A stretch of DNA of 64,000 nucleotides from Malonomonas rubra DSM 5091 (lineage in GTDB: Bacteria; Desulfobacterota; Desulfuromonadia; Desulfuromonadales; Geopsychrobacteraceae): NCBI RefSeq assembly GCF_900142125.1, contig NZ_FQZT01000002.1:310001-374000 (forward strand), read 5' to 3'. Under the pieces are notes generated by a model, which saw only the letters and a program-made list of their open reading frames with translations, was not told the DNA's origin and did not search any database. The position numbers and the translations under genes were made by a program. Below are positions 1 through 8,936 of the stretch, piece after piece. The number at the start of each line of letters is the position of its first letter. The stretch's first letter is position 1.

Positions 1-213
1 CATCCGTGCCCCGGCTGCAGCCTTCAATGCATCGGTCATCTGCTCCATGCCGAGCAGGAACAGCGCCAGACCGCCGAACACGCCCATCCCCATCTCGCCC
101 CACGCCATGGAGGGAGAGCCAACCGGCACCGCCCAGGCAAAAAGCGGCAACAACAATACCGCAGCCAAGCAGAACAGCAGAGGAGATACGCGTGCTGGTA
201 AAATGATCCGCAT
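1..213 (-). CDS. Na/Pi cotransporter family protein, N-terminal 71 codons (partial)
   Basis: The reading frame opens with ATG at 211-213 and is still open at the window edge, so only the N-terminus is present. A GGAG Shine-Dalgarno sits about 8 bases upstream of the ATG. The translation starts with a hydrophobic signal or first membrane segment and then shows GGLALFLLGMEQMTDALK. That matches the first conserved helix of Na+-dependent phosphate transporters (PF02690), usually written G-L-x-L-F-L-x-G-M. Members of this family import phosphate across the inner membrane, often with a C-terminal PhoU-like domain, which cannot be seen here. The assignment rests on this short motif and is moderately firm. 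Confidence 0.62.
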   Translation of the reverse strand, partial: MRIILPARVSPLLFCLAAVLLLPLFAWAVPVGSPSMAWGEMGMGVFGGLALFLLGMEQMTDALKAAAGARM

Positions 214-300
214 CTTTTTAGCTCCAACGAGTTGAGCGTTAAAGTATAGCGGAAAGAACAGAAGCGTTAAAGAAAACCAATAGAATTTTCTTTGAAGATT

Positions 301-366
301 AGAAAATCGATAAGCCAAAAGTGGCTGACGGGACGCAAAGCCGGTTTTTGTCTACAGGAAAGCTAC
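301..366 (+). other. Intergenic sequence resembling a degenerate c-di-GMP-I (GEMM) aptamer core
   Basis: The stretch has a small hairpin (AGCC...GGCT, 313-326) followed by GACGGGACGCAAAGCC, the most conserved string of GEMM-I riboswitches, and then short complementary pieces (GTCTAC, GCTAC). The upstream GGGCAAACC half of the motif is missing. Nothing is encoded downstream on this strand, because lnt runs the other way. It is probably a remnant or a chance match. Covariance-model scoring would decide. Confidence 0.2.
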
Positions 367-1883
367 AATTCCCGCCGAATCCTCCAAACCAACCCGGCAC
401 AAGCGAGAAAAGTCATAGCCAAACACCCCTGCGCCATCACCGGCCCAAACCGGGTATAAAAAGTCTGCTGACTCCCCAAACCGACTCGACCTGAAACCAC
501 CAGCTCTTTAAAAAGCGGGCTCGCTGCCGTCACCTTTCCAGAAGGAGCAATGAAACCGGAAATCCCGGTATTTGCAGAACGCGCCAGCCAGATACGGTTC
601 TCAATTGCACGGAAACGCGCCATTGCCAAGTGCTGATAGGGCGCTGACGAGCGGCCGAACCAGGCATCGTTGGTCAGGTTGACCAACAGATCACTACCCT
701 GTCGCACATAATCACGTGCCAGTTCAGGAAAAATCACTTCATAGCAGATCAGCACTCCAAGCTGATGCCCATTCAGCGATAACGGGTTGACAGTTCCCGG
801 GGCGAAATCACCGACACCCACAACCAGCTTATTGATAAATGTCAGCAACCGTCCCAAAGGTACATATTCACCGAAAGGCACCAGATGGATTTTATCTGAA
901 TATCCAGCATCTTCCCCTGCAGGAGAAAGCAGATAAGCCCGATTGTAATAGCGGTAGTTTTTATCAGCCAACTTTTCATAAGCCGGGCTTCCGACCAGCA
1001 GATTCGTCTGCAAACCTTGCGGAACCTGCCGAACCTGTTCGCCCTGCGGAGTTTTTTCCTGCAGAAAAAACGGTGTCGCTGCTTCCGGCCAGATCAGCAG
1101 ATCGAGATTCCCTGCTCCGGCCTCTTGTGAAAGCTTGAGATACTTATCGAGTGTTGCTTGCCGATAGGCAGGATCCCATTTGATCGCTTGATCAATATTC
1201 CCCTGGACCAGTGCAACCTGTAATTGATCCAGTCTCAGATCAAGCGGTTGGCCTTGCCGCCAGACACCGTAGCCGCAGTGGGTCACTGTCATCGCCAGAG
1301 TTCCGGCCAGCCCCAGCCAGGCACAACGGTTGCGTGGTTGCCGGATGATCCATGCCAGCGCACAATTGAACGCCACCAGCAGCAGGCTGACACCGAACAC
1401 CCCGGTCACATCGGCACTCTGAATCGCTGCAGAAAAATCGTGCTGGGAATAACCGAGCAGCGCCCAGGGAAAACCCGTCAGAAGCATGCCGCGCAGATAT
1501 TCCAGTGCCACCCAGGCAACCGGCATGCTCAACAGCACCGGTATTTTAAAATGTTTTTCCAGCGAACAGGACAGCCAGCTGGCAGCACCAAAATAGAGCG
1601 CCAGGTAAACTATCAGGAACAGGTAGGCGAGCAGGGCGAAAATCCAGTTCAGACCGCCGTAAGTGGTCATCACCAGGTTCAACCAATAAAGTACGCTGGC
1701 AAAGAAACTGAAGCCACAGGCGAAACCGGAAGCGAAAGGCCGCTTGCGCATGACAAGAAGCAGCGGGATCAAGCCGATCCATGCCAATGGATAGAAATCC
1801 GGACGTGGAAAAGCCGCTGCCAGCAGAAGGCCGGAAGCGGCTGAAAAAATCAAGGTCCTGTCGAACCCGGGCAAACGGTTCAC
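363..1883 (-). CDS. lnt: Apolipoprotein N-acyltransferase Lnt
   Basis: Lnt transfers the third acyl chain from phosphatidylethanolamine to the N-terminal Cys of apolipoproteins, on the periplasmic side of the inner membrane. The 506-residue length is typical. The N-terminal ~200 residues are a string of hydrophobic helices, followed by a nitrilase-fold domain. The catalytic triad is visible: E267 in LIWPEAATPF, K331 in SDKIHLVPFGEY and C380 in GVLICYEV, with the WFG/PYQH segment after it. The start is GTG at 1883-1881 and overlaps the corC stop as GTGA, implying translational coupling. It is the last gene of the phoH-pgpH-ybeY-corC-lnt block, an arrangement shared in part with E. coli ybeZ-ybeY-ybeX-lnt. 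High certainty. Confidence 0.95.
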   Translation of the reverse strand: MNRLPGFDRTLIFSAASGLLLAAAFPRPDFYPLAWIGLIPLLLVMRKRPFASGFACGFSFFASVLYWLNLVMTTYGGLNWIFALLAYLFLIVYLALYFGAASWLSCSLEKHFKIPVLLSMPVAWVALEYLRGMLLTGFPWALLGYSQHDFSAAIQSADVTGVFGVSLLLVAFNCALAWIIRQPRNRCAWLGLAGTLAMTVTHCGYGVWRQGQPLDLRLDQLQVALVQGNIDQAIKWDPAYRQATLDKYLKLSQEAGAGNLDLLIWPEAATPFFLQEKTPQGEQVRQVPQGLQTNLLVGSPAYEKLADKNYRYYNRAYLLSPAGEDAGYSDKIHLVPFGEYVPLGRLLTFINKLVVGVGDFAPGTVNPLSLNGHQLGVLICYEVIFPELARDYVRQGSDLLVNLTNDAWFGRSSAPYQHLAMARFRAIENRIWLARSANTGISGFIAPSGKVTAASPLFKELVVSGRVGLGSQQTFYTRFGPVMAQGCLAMTFLACAGLVWRIRREL

Positions 1884-2734
1884 AACTCATCCACCTCTTC
1901 TTTATCCAGCGGTAGAACCCGAATTTGCCTGATCGCCCTTTGGTCACCGGCCTCCACCTGAAACTCCAGAGAATCGATAACAAGATGCTCACCGACAGCA
2001 GGCACCCGTCCAAGGTGTTCGACCAAATAACCACCGACGGTATCGAACTTTTCCCGCTCGACCTCGATTTCGAAATGCTCTTCGAACTCTTCAATATTGA
2101 GCCGCCCATCGACGAGGACGGTGCCACCCTCCTCTTCAATCAGCCACTCGTCCTCGAGATCGTACTCATCCTGAATGTCGCCAACAATCTCTTCGATCAA
2201 GTCCTCGATCGTCACCAGCCCCGAAGTGCCGCCATATTCATCGATGACGATAGCGATATGAACCTGAGTTTTACGAAATTCCTGCAAAAGATCACTGACC
2301 AGCTTTGATTCCGGCACCAGAAACGGCTGGCGCAAGACCTCTTCCAGGTTGATCTCATCGATCGGCTGCCCCCAGTAACGTAGCAGGTCCTTGGCATAAA
2401 CCAGGCCGATGATGTTGTCATTGTTCTCTTTATAGATTGGAATCCGGGAATGGCCGGATTTAAGAACGGCATCGAGGACTTTGTGGAACGGCTCATCGGC
2501 ATCGACACAGACCATGTCGGTGCGTGGCACCATCACCTCACGGACAATGGTTTCATCCAGCTCCAGAATCGACTGGAGCATATCCCCCTCATCTTCGTCA
2601 ATAATCCCCCTCTGCTCGGAAGCATCAATCAGATTCTGCAGTTCTTCTTCCGAACTCGCTTCCGGACGGCCACGAAACAGGCGCTTCAATTTCGACGACC
2701 AGCCTAAATGTTCCTGCGAATTGTCACTTTCCAC
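1880..2734 (-). CDS. corC: CorC/HlyC-family CBS-domain protein (YbeX-like)
   Basis: This 284-residue soluble protein has two CBS domains (about residues 60-180, with EVMVPRTDMV at the start of the first) and a C-terminal CorC_HlyC transporter-associated domain (about 200-280, GGYLVEHLGRVP). There is no membrane DUF21 domain, so it is the short CorC/YbeX type. Family members are linked to Mg2+/Co2+ efflux and, as YbeX, to rRNA and ribosome metabolism. Its place between ybeY and lnt is the classical YbeX position. The start is GTG at 2734, 11 bp after the ybeY stop. Family is certain; the exact role is inferred. Confidence 0.9.
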   Translation of the reverse strand: MESDNSQEHLGWSSKLKRLFRGRPEASSEEELQNLIDASEQRGIIDEDEGDMLQSILELDETIVREVMVPRTDMVCVDADEPFHKVLDAVLKSGHSRIPIYKENNDNIIGLVYAKDLLRYWGQPIDEINLEEVLRQPFLVPESKLVSDLLQEFRKTQVHIAIVIDEYGGTSGLVTIEDLIEEIVGDIQDEYDLEDEWLIEEEGGTVLVDGRLNIEEFEEHFEIEVEREKFDTVGGYLVEHLGRVPAVGEHLVIDSLEFQVEAGDQRAIRQIRVLPLDKEEVDEL

Positions 2735-2745
2735 GATGATCCATC

Positions 2746-3219
2746 CTATTGCACTAAATAGCCATTTGCAGATAAAAATTCGTTTTTCAGCAGGGCGAAG
2801 ACTTCCCGCTCGCGCGCTTCCATCTCCTCTGCTTCCTCCTCGCTGCCCCGCTCATGATCATAGCCAAGCAGGTGCAGAATTCCATGCAGCAGGAGAAAAC
2901 TGAGTTCATGTTCGAAAGGAACACCTGCGTCGGCAGCATCACTGGCAGCACGCTCAGCGGAGATTACCACGTCCCCCAGCAACAACGGCTGCAAACCACT
3001 CCCCTCGCCCTCCTGCATGGCGAATGAGATCACGTTTGTGGGTCGATCCCGTTCTAGGTAGTCGCGGTTGATTTCCTGAATACCGTCGTTGTCGAGGATC
3101 AGGATCGACAACTCGGCCTCAGGAAATCCCGAGACGCTTAAGATCTTCCGGGCTATCTTCCGCAGCGGCCGCTTCAGGATCTTTTGCTTCCCCTGCCGGT
3201 TCTCGATCTGTATCCTCAT
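2746..3219 (-). CDS. ybeY: Endoribonuclease / 16S rRNA maturation factor YbeY
   Basis: YbeY is a zinc-dependent single-strand RNase acting in 16S rRNA 3'-end maturation and ribosome quality control. The signature H-x3-H-x5-H metal site is present as HGILHLLGYDHE. Also visible are NRDYLERDRPTNVISFA and LLGDVVIS, both conserved in the family. The length, 157 residues, is normal. The start ATG at 3219 fits the family N-terminus (M-x-I-Q-I-E-N-R-Q) and no other Met occurs for over 90 codons, so the first 101 bp must overlap the 3' end of pgpH in another frame. The Shine-Dalgarno (GAGAAG) is weak, suggesting coupling to pgpH translation. Confidence 0.93.
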   Translation of the reverse strand: MRIQIENRQGKQKILKRPLRKIARKILSVSGFPEAELSILILDNDGIQEINRDYLERDRPTNVISFAMQEGEGSGLQPLLLGDVVISAERAASDAADAGVPFEHELSFLLLHGILHLLGYDHERGSEEEAEEMEAREREVFALLKNEFLSANGYLVQ

Positions 3220-5566
3220 GCTTCTCTTTCACCTTCTCTTCGACAACAGGCTTCTCTTCCTTTTCAGCTTTGCCATTCTTCTCGGGGTCTTCCTTCACTT
3301 CCGCCTTTTCGCGCACGATATGTACCGGTTCAGGATAATCGACCCGGTGGTGGAAAGAACCCGCCAGCACCCGGTTGAAGCTCTTGGCGATCAAGTGCAG
3401 GTCTTTCAGTGTCAGCTCGCACTCATCCAGCTGACCGTCGATGAAGATGTTGTTGATCAGCTTCTGCACCATCCCCTGAATCCGCGCCGGCGTCGGGTCC
3501 TGCAAAGTACGGCTGGCTGCCTCGATGGCATCAGCCAGCATAATCAGCGCCGCTTCCCGGGTTTGCGGTTTGGGGCCGGGATAGCGGTAGTCCCGTTCAT
3601 CCGGCTGCGGCATATCGGCATCGGTCTGGGTTTTTGCCCGGTCGTAAAAAAACTTGATCAGCGAAGTGCCATGGTGCTGCTGGATGATGTCGATCAGCTC
3701 CGGCCCAAGCTTGTGCTCCTTTGCCAGTTCGACCCCGTCCTTCAGGTGGGACATCAGGATCAATGCGCTCATCGATGGCGCCAGCTTGTCGTGCTTATTA
3801 CGCTGCCGGCCACCGTTCTCGATAAAATAGAGCGGTTTTTTGATCTTGCCGATATCGTGGTAATAAGCTGCAACCCGCGCCAACAGAGGATTAGCGTGAA
3901 TCGACTCGGCCGCAGCCTCTACCAGGTTGCCGACCAGAATCGAATGATGGTAAGTGCCCGGTGCTTCGACCATCAACTGGCGCAACACCGGCGAGTTCAT
4001 GTTCGCCAGTTCGAGCAGCTTGATATCGGTCGTATACTTGAACATCGCCTCGACCAGCGGAATGGTACCGGTGACGAAAACGGTGCTGAGCAGACCGCCG
4101 AACAAACCAAAACAAACTTTCCAGGCCAGCAACAGCTCGAAACCTCGCCCAGCCAGGAAGTGAATACCGATCAACAATGCCGCATTGGCCAGACCGACCC
4201 ACATGCCGGCACGATAGATGCTCGAACGTTCCTGGCAATGCCGGACACCATGTGCACCAACCAGGCTGCTGACCAAAGCCAGTAACGCCATAGGCAGGCT
4301 GTTGCCGAACAGCACCCCAACCAGAATCGAGGTACAGATCGAGAACAGCAGCGCCGTCTCGGCATTGAGGACAATCCGCACCAGCATGGCACCGAGGGCA
4401 AAAGGAATGGCATAGAAATAGGCGCTGGAATCAATATAGGCAAAGGTATTGCCGAGGGCCGTAGCGATAAAGATCGAAATCTTGATCAGCATAAACAAGG
4501 CCAGCATGACCATCGCCAGAAATAACAGGTCGCGCGAATCGGGCCGGAACTTACGGATATTGCTGTGGGCGTAGAAATAGCCGATATAAATCAGCAGCAC
4601 GGTACAGGACAGCAGGCCGAACGCGGTCGGCAGGCTGCGGTTATCCCGCCCCGATTCACGAATGGCACGCAGTTTGAGGATCTGGTCCGCGCTCACCCGC
4701 TCGCCTTCGCGGACGATCATCTCACCCTTTTTCACTTGGAACAGGACCGGTTTCACCTCGTCCCGCGCCTGCTGCCGCAGTCGGCTGGTCTCCTCTTCGT
4801 TGAACACCAGGCTCGGTCGGAGTTGCTGCTGCACCAATTTAAGCAATGTCTGATGCTGCACCGGTGACAGCCCGGCCATCTCACCGAGTAGCGCCTTCGC
4901 CTGCTCCAGAGCTTCATTCAAGCCGAAGGTCCGTTCCAAAACACCGCCCGGAAGCTCTTCGCCAGTGGTGACATCACGAACCAGAATGGTTTTGCGCCGA
5001 TCCGCTTCAAACACCTGCAGGTTGGCAACGATCGGTCGCTCGAAAACTTGGGCAAGCAGCTCGCTGGCCTGATGGGGAATCTGCGGATCGAGGGGAAGAT
5101 CGATCAGGGCACTGAACTCGGTTTCAGTCAATGGGACGCCGAAATCAGATTCCAGCTGCGGCAAAAATTCATTCTGCGCCGGCGGGTTCTCCACGTTGCG
5201 CAGCTCCAGCAGCAGCTGCAAGCCACTGCGAATTCGCTCCACCGCCTGGCGACCAGCCGTGGTCTGGTAATCATAAACAGGTGGGACCGCGGCCCAGGCT
5301 TCATCCTGCTTGGCCCTTGTCAGCGGTTTATCCTCCACCAGCAGATCACGTGGAGACTTGATATCGCGCGAAGCGATCTCGCCCGGGTCGTGGTATTCGG
5401 GGATCAATCCCCCCTTGGGAACGATAATCAGGGTTAACAGGAAAGCCAGCGCGAACAGCAGCCAGACACCAAAGTTGGTTTTGCGCCTGTTCCGCAGCCC
5501 CTGCACCCCATCACCGAAAATGGCTTCGCGCCCGCGGCGCGCTTTTTCCTGTTCTTCCTTGGTCAT
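3119..5566 (-). CDS. pgpH: PgpH-like 7TM-HD phosphohydrolase (HDIG family)
   Basis: The 815-residue inner-membrane protein begins with one membrane segment and an extracytoplasmic 7TMR-HDED domain (about residues 50-310). About seven further helices follow, then a cytoplasmic HD hydrolase domain. The HD motifs are visible as TYHHSILVGNLVEAA, YYHDIGKIKKP and QQHHGTSLIKFFY. The best-studied relative, Listeria PgpH, hydrolyses c-di-AMP; substrate here is inferred. After the HD domain there is an unusual Lys/Glu/Asp-rich tail of about 70 residues, whose last 33 codons are overprinted by the start of ybeY. The gene sits 13 bp downstream of phoH. Confidence 0.9.
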   Translation of the reverse strand: MTKEEQEKARRGREAIFGDGVQGLRNRRKTNFGVWLLFALAFLLTLIIVPKGGLIPEYHDPGEIASRDIKSPRDLLVEDKPLTRAKQDEAWAAVPPVYDYQTTAGRQAVERIRSGLQLLLELRNVENPPAQNEFLPQLESDFGVPLTETEFSALIDLPLDPQIPHQASELLAQVFERPIVANLQVFEADRRKTILVRDVTTGEELPGGVLERTFGLNEALEQAKALLGEMAGLSPVQHQTLLKLVQQQLRPSLVFNEEETSRLRQQARDEVKPVLFQVKKGEMIVREGERVSADQILKLRAIRESGRDNRSLPTAFGLLSCTVLLIYIGYFYAHSNIRKFRPDSRDLLFLAMVMLALFMLIKISIFIATALGNTFAYIDSSAYFYAIPFALGAMLVRIVLNAETALLFSICTSILVGVLFGNSLPMALLALVSSLVGAHGVRHCQERSSIYRAGMWVGLANAALLIGIHFLAGRGFELLLAWKVCFGLFGGLLSTVFVTGTIPLVEAMFKYTTDIKLLELANMNSPVLRQLMVEAPGTYHHSILVGNLVEAAAESIHANPLLARVAAYYHDIGKIKKPLYFIENGGRQRNKHDKLAPSMSALILMSHLKDGVELAKEHKLGPELIDIIQQHHGTSLIKFFYDRAKTQTDADMPQPDERDYRYPGPKPQTREAALIMLADAIEAASRTLQDPTPARIQGMVQKLINNIFIDGQLDECELTLKDLHLIAKSFNRVLAGSFHHRVDYPEPVHIVREKAEVKEDPEKNGKAEKEEKPVVEEKVKEKHEDTDREPAGEAKDPEAAAAEDSPEDLKRLGIS

Positions 5567-5579
5567 AAATCCTCTGTCG

Positions 5580-6569
5580 TCACCCGTTCAGTCGACGCTT
5601 GGTCGAGCTGAGAACTTTGCGATCGGCGACTTGATAGGCCTGTACAATCGCCTGCACAATCGGATGGCGTACAACATCCAGATCGGAAAAATGATTAAAC
5701 GCAATCCCCGGCACATTCTCCAGTACATCGATCGCGTGCAACAACCCGGAGTGGGTATCGCGTGGCAGATCGACCTGGGTGATGTCGCCGGTAATCACCG
5801 CCCGGCTACCGAAACCGAGGCGAGTAAGGAACATTTTCATTTGTTCAGCGGTAGTATTCTGGGCTTCGTCCAGAATAACGAAGGCATCGTTGAGCGTGCG
5901 ACCACGCATAAATGCCAGCGGGGCAACCTCGACAACACCAGTCTCGACCAGCTCTTTCGCCTTGTCGAGATCGACCATATCGTAAAGGGCATCGTACAGC
6001 GGCCGCAGGTAAGGATTGACTTTTTCGGCCAGATCGCCCGGCAGAAAACCGAGTTTTTCGCCCGCTTCCACCGCCGGGCGCACCAGCATGATGCGGCTCA
6101 CTTCTTTGCGCATCAACGCAGCCACCCCCATTGCCATCGCCAGGTAGGTCTTCCCGGTTCCGGCCGGACCGATACCAAAGACCACATGATTCTGCCGGAT
6201 GTTATCGATATATGTCTTCTGCGCCAGGCTTTTGGGCGCAATAATCTTCTTGCGCGCGGAGACAAAAACGGTATCGAAAAAGATATCCTTCAGATTGGTG
6301 GTGGAATCGGTCGAAAGGATGCGGATAGCGTAATCAACGTCGGTGGGATAGAGCGGCATACCGTCACGCAACAAGGCACAGAGTTCCTCCAGCAATCGAT
6401 AGCCGACCTGAACCTGCGCCTGCTCACCACTGAGGGTGATGACGGTCCCCTTGCTGCCCAAACGGACACCCAGCTTTTTTTCGATCAGTTTCAGATGCTT
6501 GTTCTGCTGACCGAAAAGCTGTGCGGCCAGCGTCGCATCGCCAACGTCAAAACGCTCGCGGGGACTCAT
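5580..6569 (-). CDS. ybeZ: PhoH-like ATPase (YbeZ)
   Basis: This 329-residue P-loop protein has an N-terminal ~100-residue KH-like/PhoH-associated region and a PhoH ATPase domain. Walker A is GPAGTGKT at residues 134-141, with FVILDEAQNTT as Walker B and a downstream ITGDITQVDLP. YbeZ partners YbeY in rRNA processing in bacteria where it has been studied, and the two lie in the same transcription unit here. It is the first gene of the minus-strand block. The intergenic region from 6570 to 6764 must hold its promoter and that of the divergent HEAT/HD-GYP genes. Confidence 0.92.
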   Translation of the reverse strand: MSPRERFDVGDATLAAQLFGQQNKHLKLIEKKLGVRLGSKGTVITLSGEQAQVQVGYRLLEELCALLRDGMPLYPTDVDYAIRILSTDSTTNLKDIFFDTVFVSARKKIIAPKSLAQKTYIDNIRQNHVVFGIGPAGTGKTYLAMAMGVAALMRKEVSRIMLVRPAVEAGEKLGFLPGDLAEKVNPYLRPLYDALYDMVDLDKAKELVETGVVEVAPLAFMRGRTLNDAFVILDEAQNTTAEQMKMFLTRLGFGSRAVITGDITQVDLPRDTHSGLLHAIDVLENVPGIAFNHFSDLDVVRHPIVQAIVQAYQVADRKVLSSTKRRLNG

Positions 6570-6764
6570 ATATGGCTTGTTACCTTTGCATGATAATTTT
6601 TCACGTCGTGAACCCTAGCACCAATGGCCAGACAATGCAAGTTGGGCCGAGCTGGCAGCGCCGAGTAAAAACGGACAGAAATGACACAAAGAGGACTTTT
6701 CAGCTAAACTTATATGGCGTATATAGACGACTAATGAAACACCAAATGATCAAGTGAGCGAAAA

Positions 6765-8936
6765 TTGACTGCCAAGCCGACCGTCCAAAATATACAGGTC
6801 CCGGACAGCCGTATTCTGGCCGAGTTTCTTCACGAGCTGAATATCGCCCGCCGCAACCTGACCCTCTACCCAAGTGATCACCCACAAGTGGTCGCCGCTG
6901 GCAACAAAACCCTCAACCGGCTCGAACGCCTCCTCTGCAATCGCAAAAGCATCACCATCGGCATTGCTCCCGACGCCCTTTTTTTCGAGCATCAGTGGCT
7001 CGACAAAGAAGATCCGGCATTTCGTTCTTTTGCCGTTTTCTTTTCCAGCCTCGGCATCGCTTCTATCAGCTTCGCTGACGGACTGACCACGGACCAGTTC
7101 ATCCGCTTCTGCCAACTTCTGCGCAGTGACCGTGAATCTATCGAAAATTTTGGCGGTTACCCGATGATGCTGGAGCAACAGCGGATCGATAAAGTTGCCC
7201 TGGTCCCGATCGATTACAGCGCGTTCCAGGCCAGCGAAGAGGAGGGCAGCACGGCAGCGGAACTCAGTCCCGACCTGTGGGAGGATTTCCTCCACGGCCT
7301 GCTCGACGATATCCTCGACCTGGGAGAGGATGGCTACCACCTGGCCCCGGCAACCATCGCCGGGTTACTGAACGAACGCATCTCGGGCAACAGCGAAAAG
7401 CTGCCGCAGGAATCGATCCGGTCTTTCGTCAGTGGTTATCTCGGCAAAGACAGAAAAAATCGCAACAAAAATCGCGCCGACATGCTCGGTGAACTGGTCA
7501 GCAGCCTGTCACAAGGCCTGCAGGCCGATTTCATCGAAGAAGGATTAAGTGAGCTGCAAGCCGACACTGCCGCTGTCGAACGCTTCGTTCGCCACCTGTC
7601 GCCGGAACAGTTACAGGGGAATTTCGATCCCCGCCTGCAGAAACAGCTTAACCTTTCGCCGCGCCTGGTTGACCTGATCAGCCAGATGATCACAAACACG
7701 GACAGCGAAACATCCGGCACCACGACACCAACTGACAGTCGCCCACTCGATAAAAACATGGTGCGTGCGCGCCTCGACACCCTGTTCAGTGAAGAAACCC
7801 ACGACAGCTATGTCCCTGACAGTTACCAGGCTGCGCTGCTCGGCATGCTTGACGCTGGGTACAGCGGTGAGTTTGCTCTGCCGCAGGAAGATCGGGAAGA
7901 GCTGCTGCGCGACTTTGAAATCAGTTCAAGCGAAGAGCAGTGCTGCGGCATTATCTTCGAGCTGCTGGATAATTCGATCGAGCTGGACGACGAAGAGGCC
8001 CTGCAACAGAACCTGCTCGACCTCTCCCGCTACTTTCTCGATACCGGAAATTTTGCAATGTTGCAGCAGATTTACCATAACTGGGCACGCTACCTGGACA
8101 GTGGCAGATCACAAATCGACCTGTTAAGCGAAAAGGTTCTGGCCAACCACACCCAGCAGACCTTTATGCAGGAAGTGCTGGACGGCATTGAGCTTTGGGG
8201 CGAGGAAAAACAGGACGCGATCTGCAACTACATCGCAACCGTCGGCAGCGGCTATACCGAAATAGTGATCGAACAGCTGGCCCAGGCGAAACATTACCGG
8301 CAGCGCCGCTTCTGGATGCAGGTTCTGGAAGCCCTTGGCACCGATGCAACAGAGCTGTTGCTGCAATCCCTTGATGATGAACGCTGGTACCTGATCCGCA
8401 ATCTGCTGATTGTCATCGAAAAAAACCTGCAACCGAAGGCACTCAAAGCCGTCAATCGACTGACCTCACACCCACACCCGAAAGTTCGCCAGGAAGCGAT
8501 CCGCGTTCTTTTAACCTGCAACCCGGCAACGGCGAACAGAATTCTGCTGCAAGAACTGCGCAACACAGATCCGGACATGCTGGCAGCAGCGATTGAAGCG
8601 GCCGCATTCAGTAAAGACAGGGACGTTCTCGACTGCCTCCATCAGCTGCTACAGCAAACAACAGAAAGTAGCCTGGGCACGGTAAAGCCATTACTGACAA
8701 GCCTTGCCCACATCGGCCATCCCGATAGTCTTGAGCTGATGAAACAATTACTGCAGAAAAGAGGACTGCTCGGAAACCGTAAGCAGAAACCGTTGCAGCA
8801 AGAAATCGTCAAGAGTCTGAACGACTTCCGTCTGCGCGAAGCAAAAATGCTGCTGCGCAGTATCGCGTCTGGCAAAGACCGTCAGTTGGCCGCGCTGGCC
8901 AGCGATCAATTAAATCGGACAGAGGCGAGCCCATGA
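6765..8936 (+). CDS. HEAT-like repeat protein with N-terminal domain shared with HD-GYP partner (copy 1)
   Basis: No family name is recognised for the full 723-residue protein. Residues ~15-130 form a compact domain with the pattern LYPSDHPQV ... ITIGIAPDALFFEHQWL, which recurs at the start of the next three genes. The middle is acidic and helical. The C-terminal ~200 residues read as alpha-helical HEAT-like repeats (DDERWYLIRNLL, HPKVRQEAIRVLL). There is no signal peptide or membrane helix, so it is probably cytoplasmic. The start is TTG at 6765, because an in-frame stop lies at 6747 and no ATG is available. It overlaps the HD-GYP gene by 4 bp (ATGA), implying coupled translation and likely a physical partnership. 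Copy 2 is at 10122-12284. Confidence 0.8.
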   Translation: MTAKPTVQNIQVPDSRILAEFLHELNIARRNLTLYPSDHPQVVAAGNKTLNRLERLLCNRKSITIGIAPDALFFEHQWLDKEDPAFRSFAVFFSSLGIASISFADGLTTDQFIRFCQLLRSDRESIENFGGYPMMLEQQRIDKVALVPIDYSAFQASEEEGSTAAELSPDLWEDFLHGLLDDILDLGEDGYHLAPATIAGLLNERISGNSEKLPQESIRSFVSGYLGKDRKNRNKNRADMLGELVSSLSQGLQADFIEEGLSELQADTAAVERFVRHLSPEQLQGNFDPRLQKQLNLSPRLVDLISQMITNTDSETSGTTTPTDSRPLDKNMVRARLDTLFSEETHDSYVPDSYQAALLGMLDAGYSGEFALPQEDREELLRDFEISSSEEQCCGIIFELLDNSIELDDEEALQQNLLDLSRYFLDTGNFAMLQQIYHNWARYLDSGRSQIDLLSEKVLANHTQQTFMQEVLDGIELWGEEKQDAICNYIATVGSGYTEIVIEQLAQAKHYRQRRFWMQVLEALGTDATELLLQSLDDERWYLIRNLLIVIEKNLQPKALKAVNRLTSHPHPKVRQEAIRVLLTCNPATANRILLQELRNTDPDMLAAAIEAAAFSKDRDVLDCLHQLLQQTTESSLGTVKPLLTSLAHIGHPDSLELMKQLLQKRGLLGNRKQKPLQQEIVKSLNDFRLREAKMLLRSIASGKDRQLAALASDQLNRTEASP

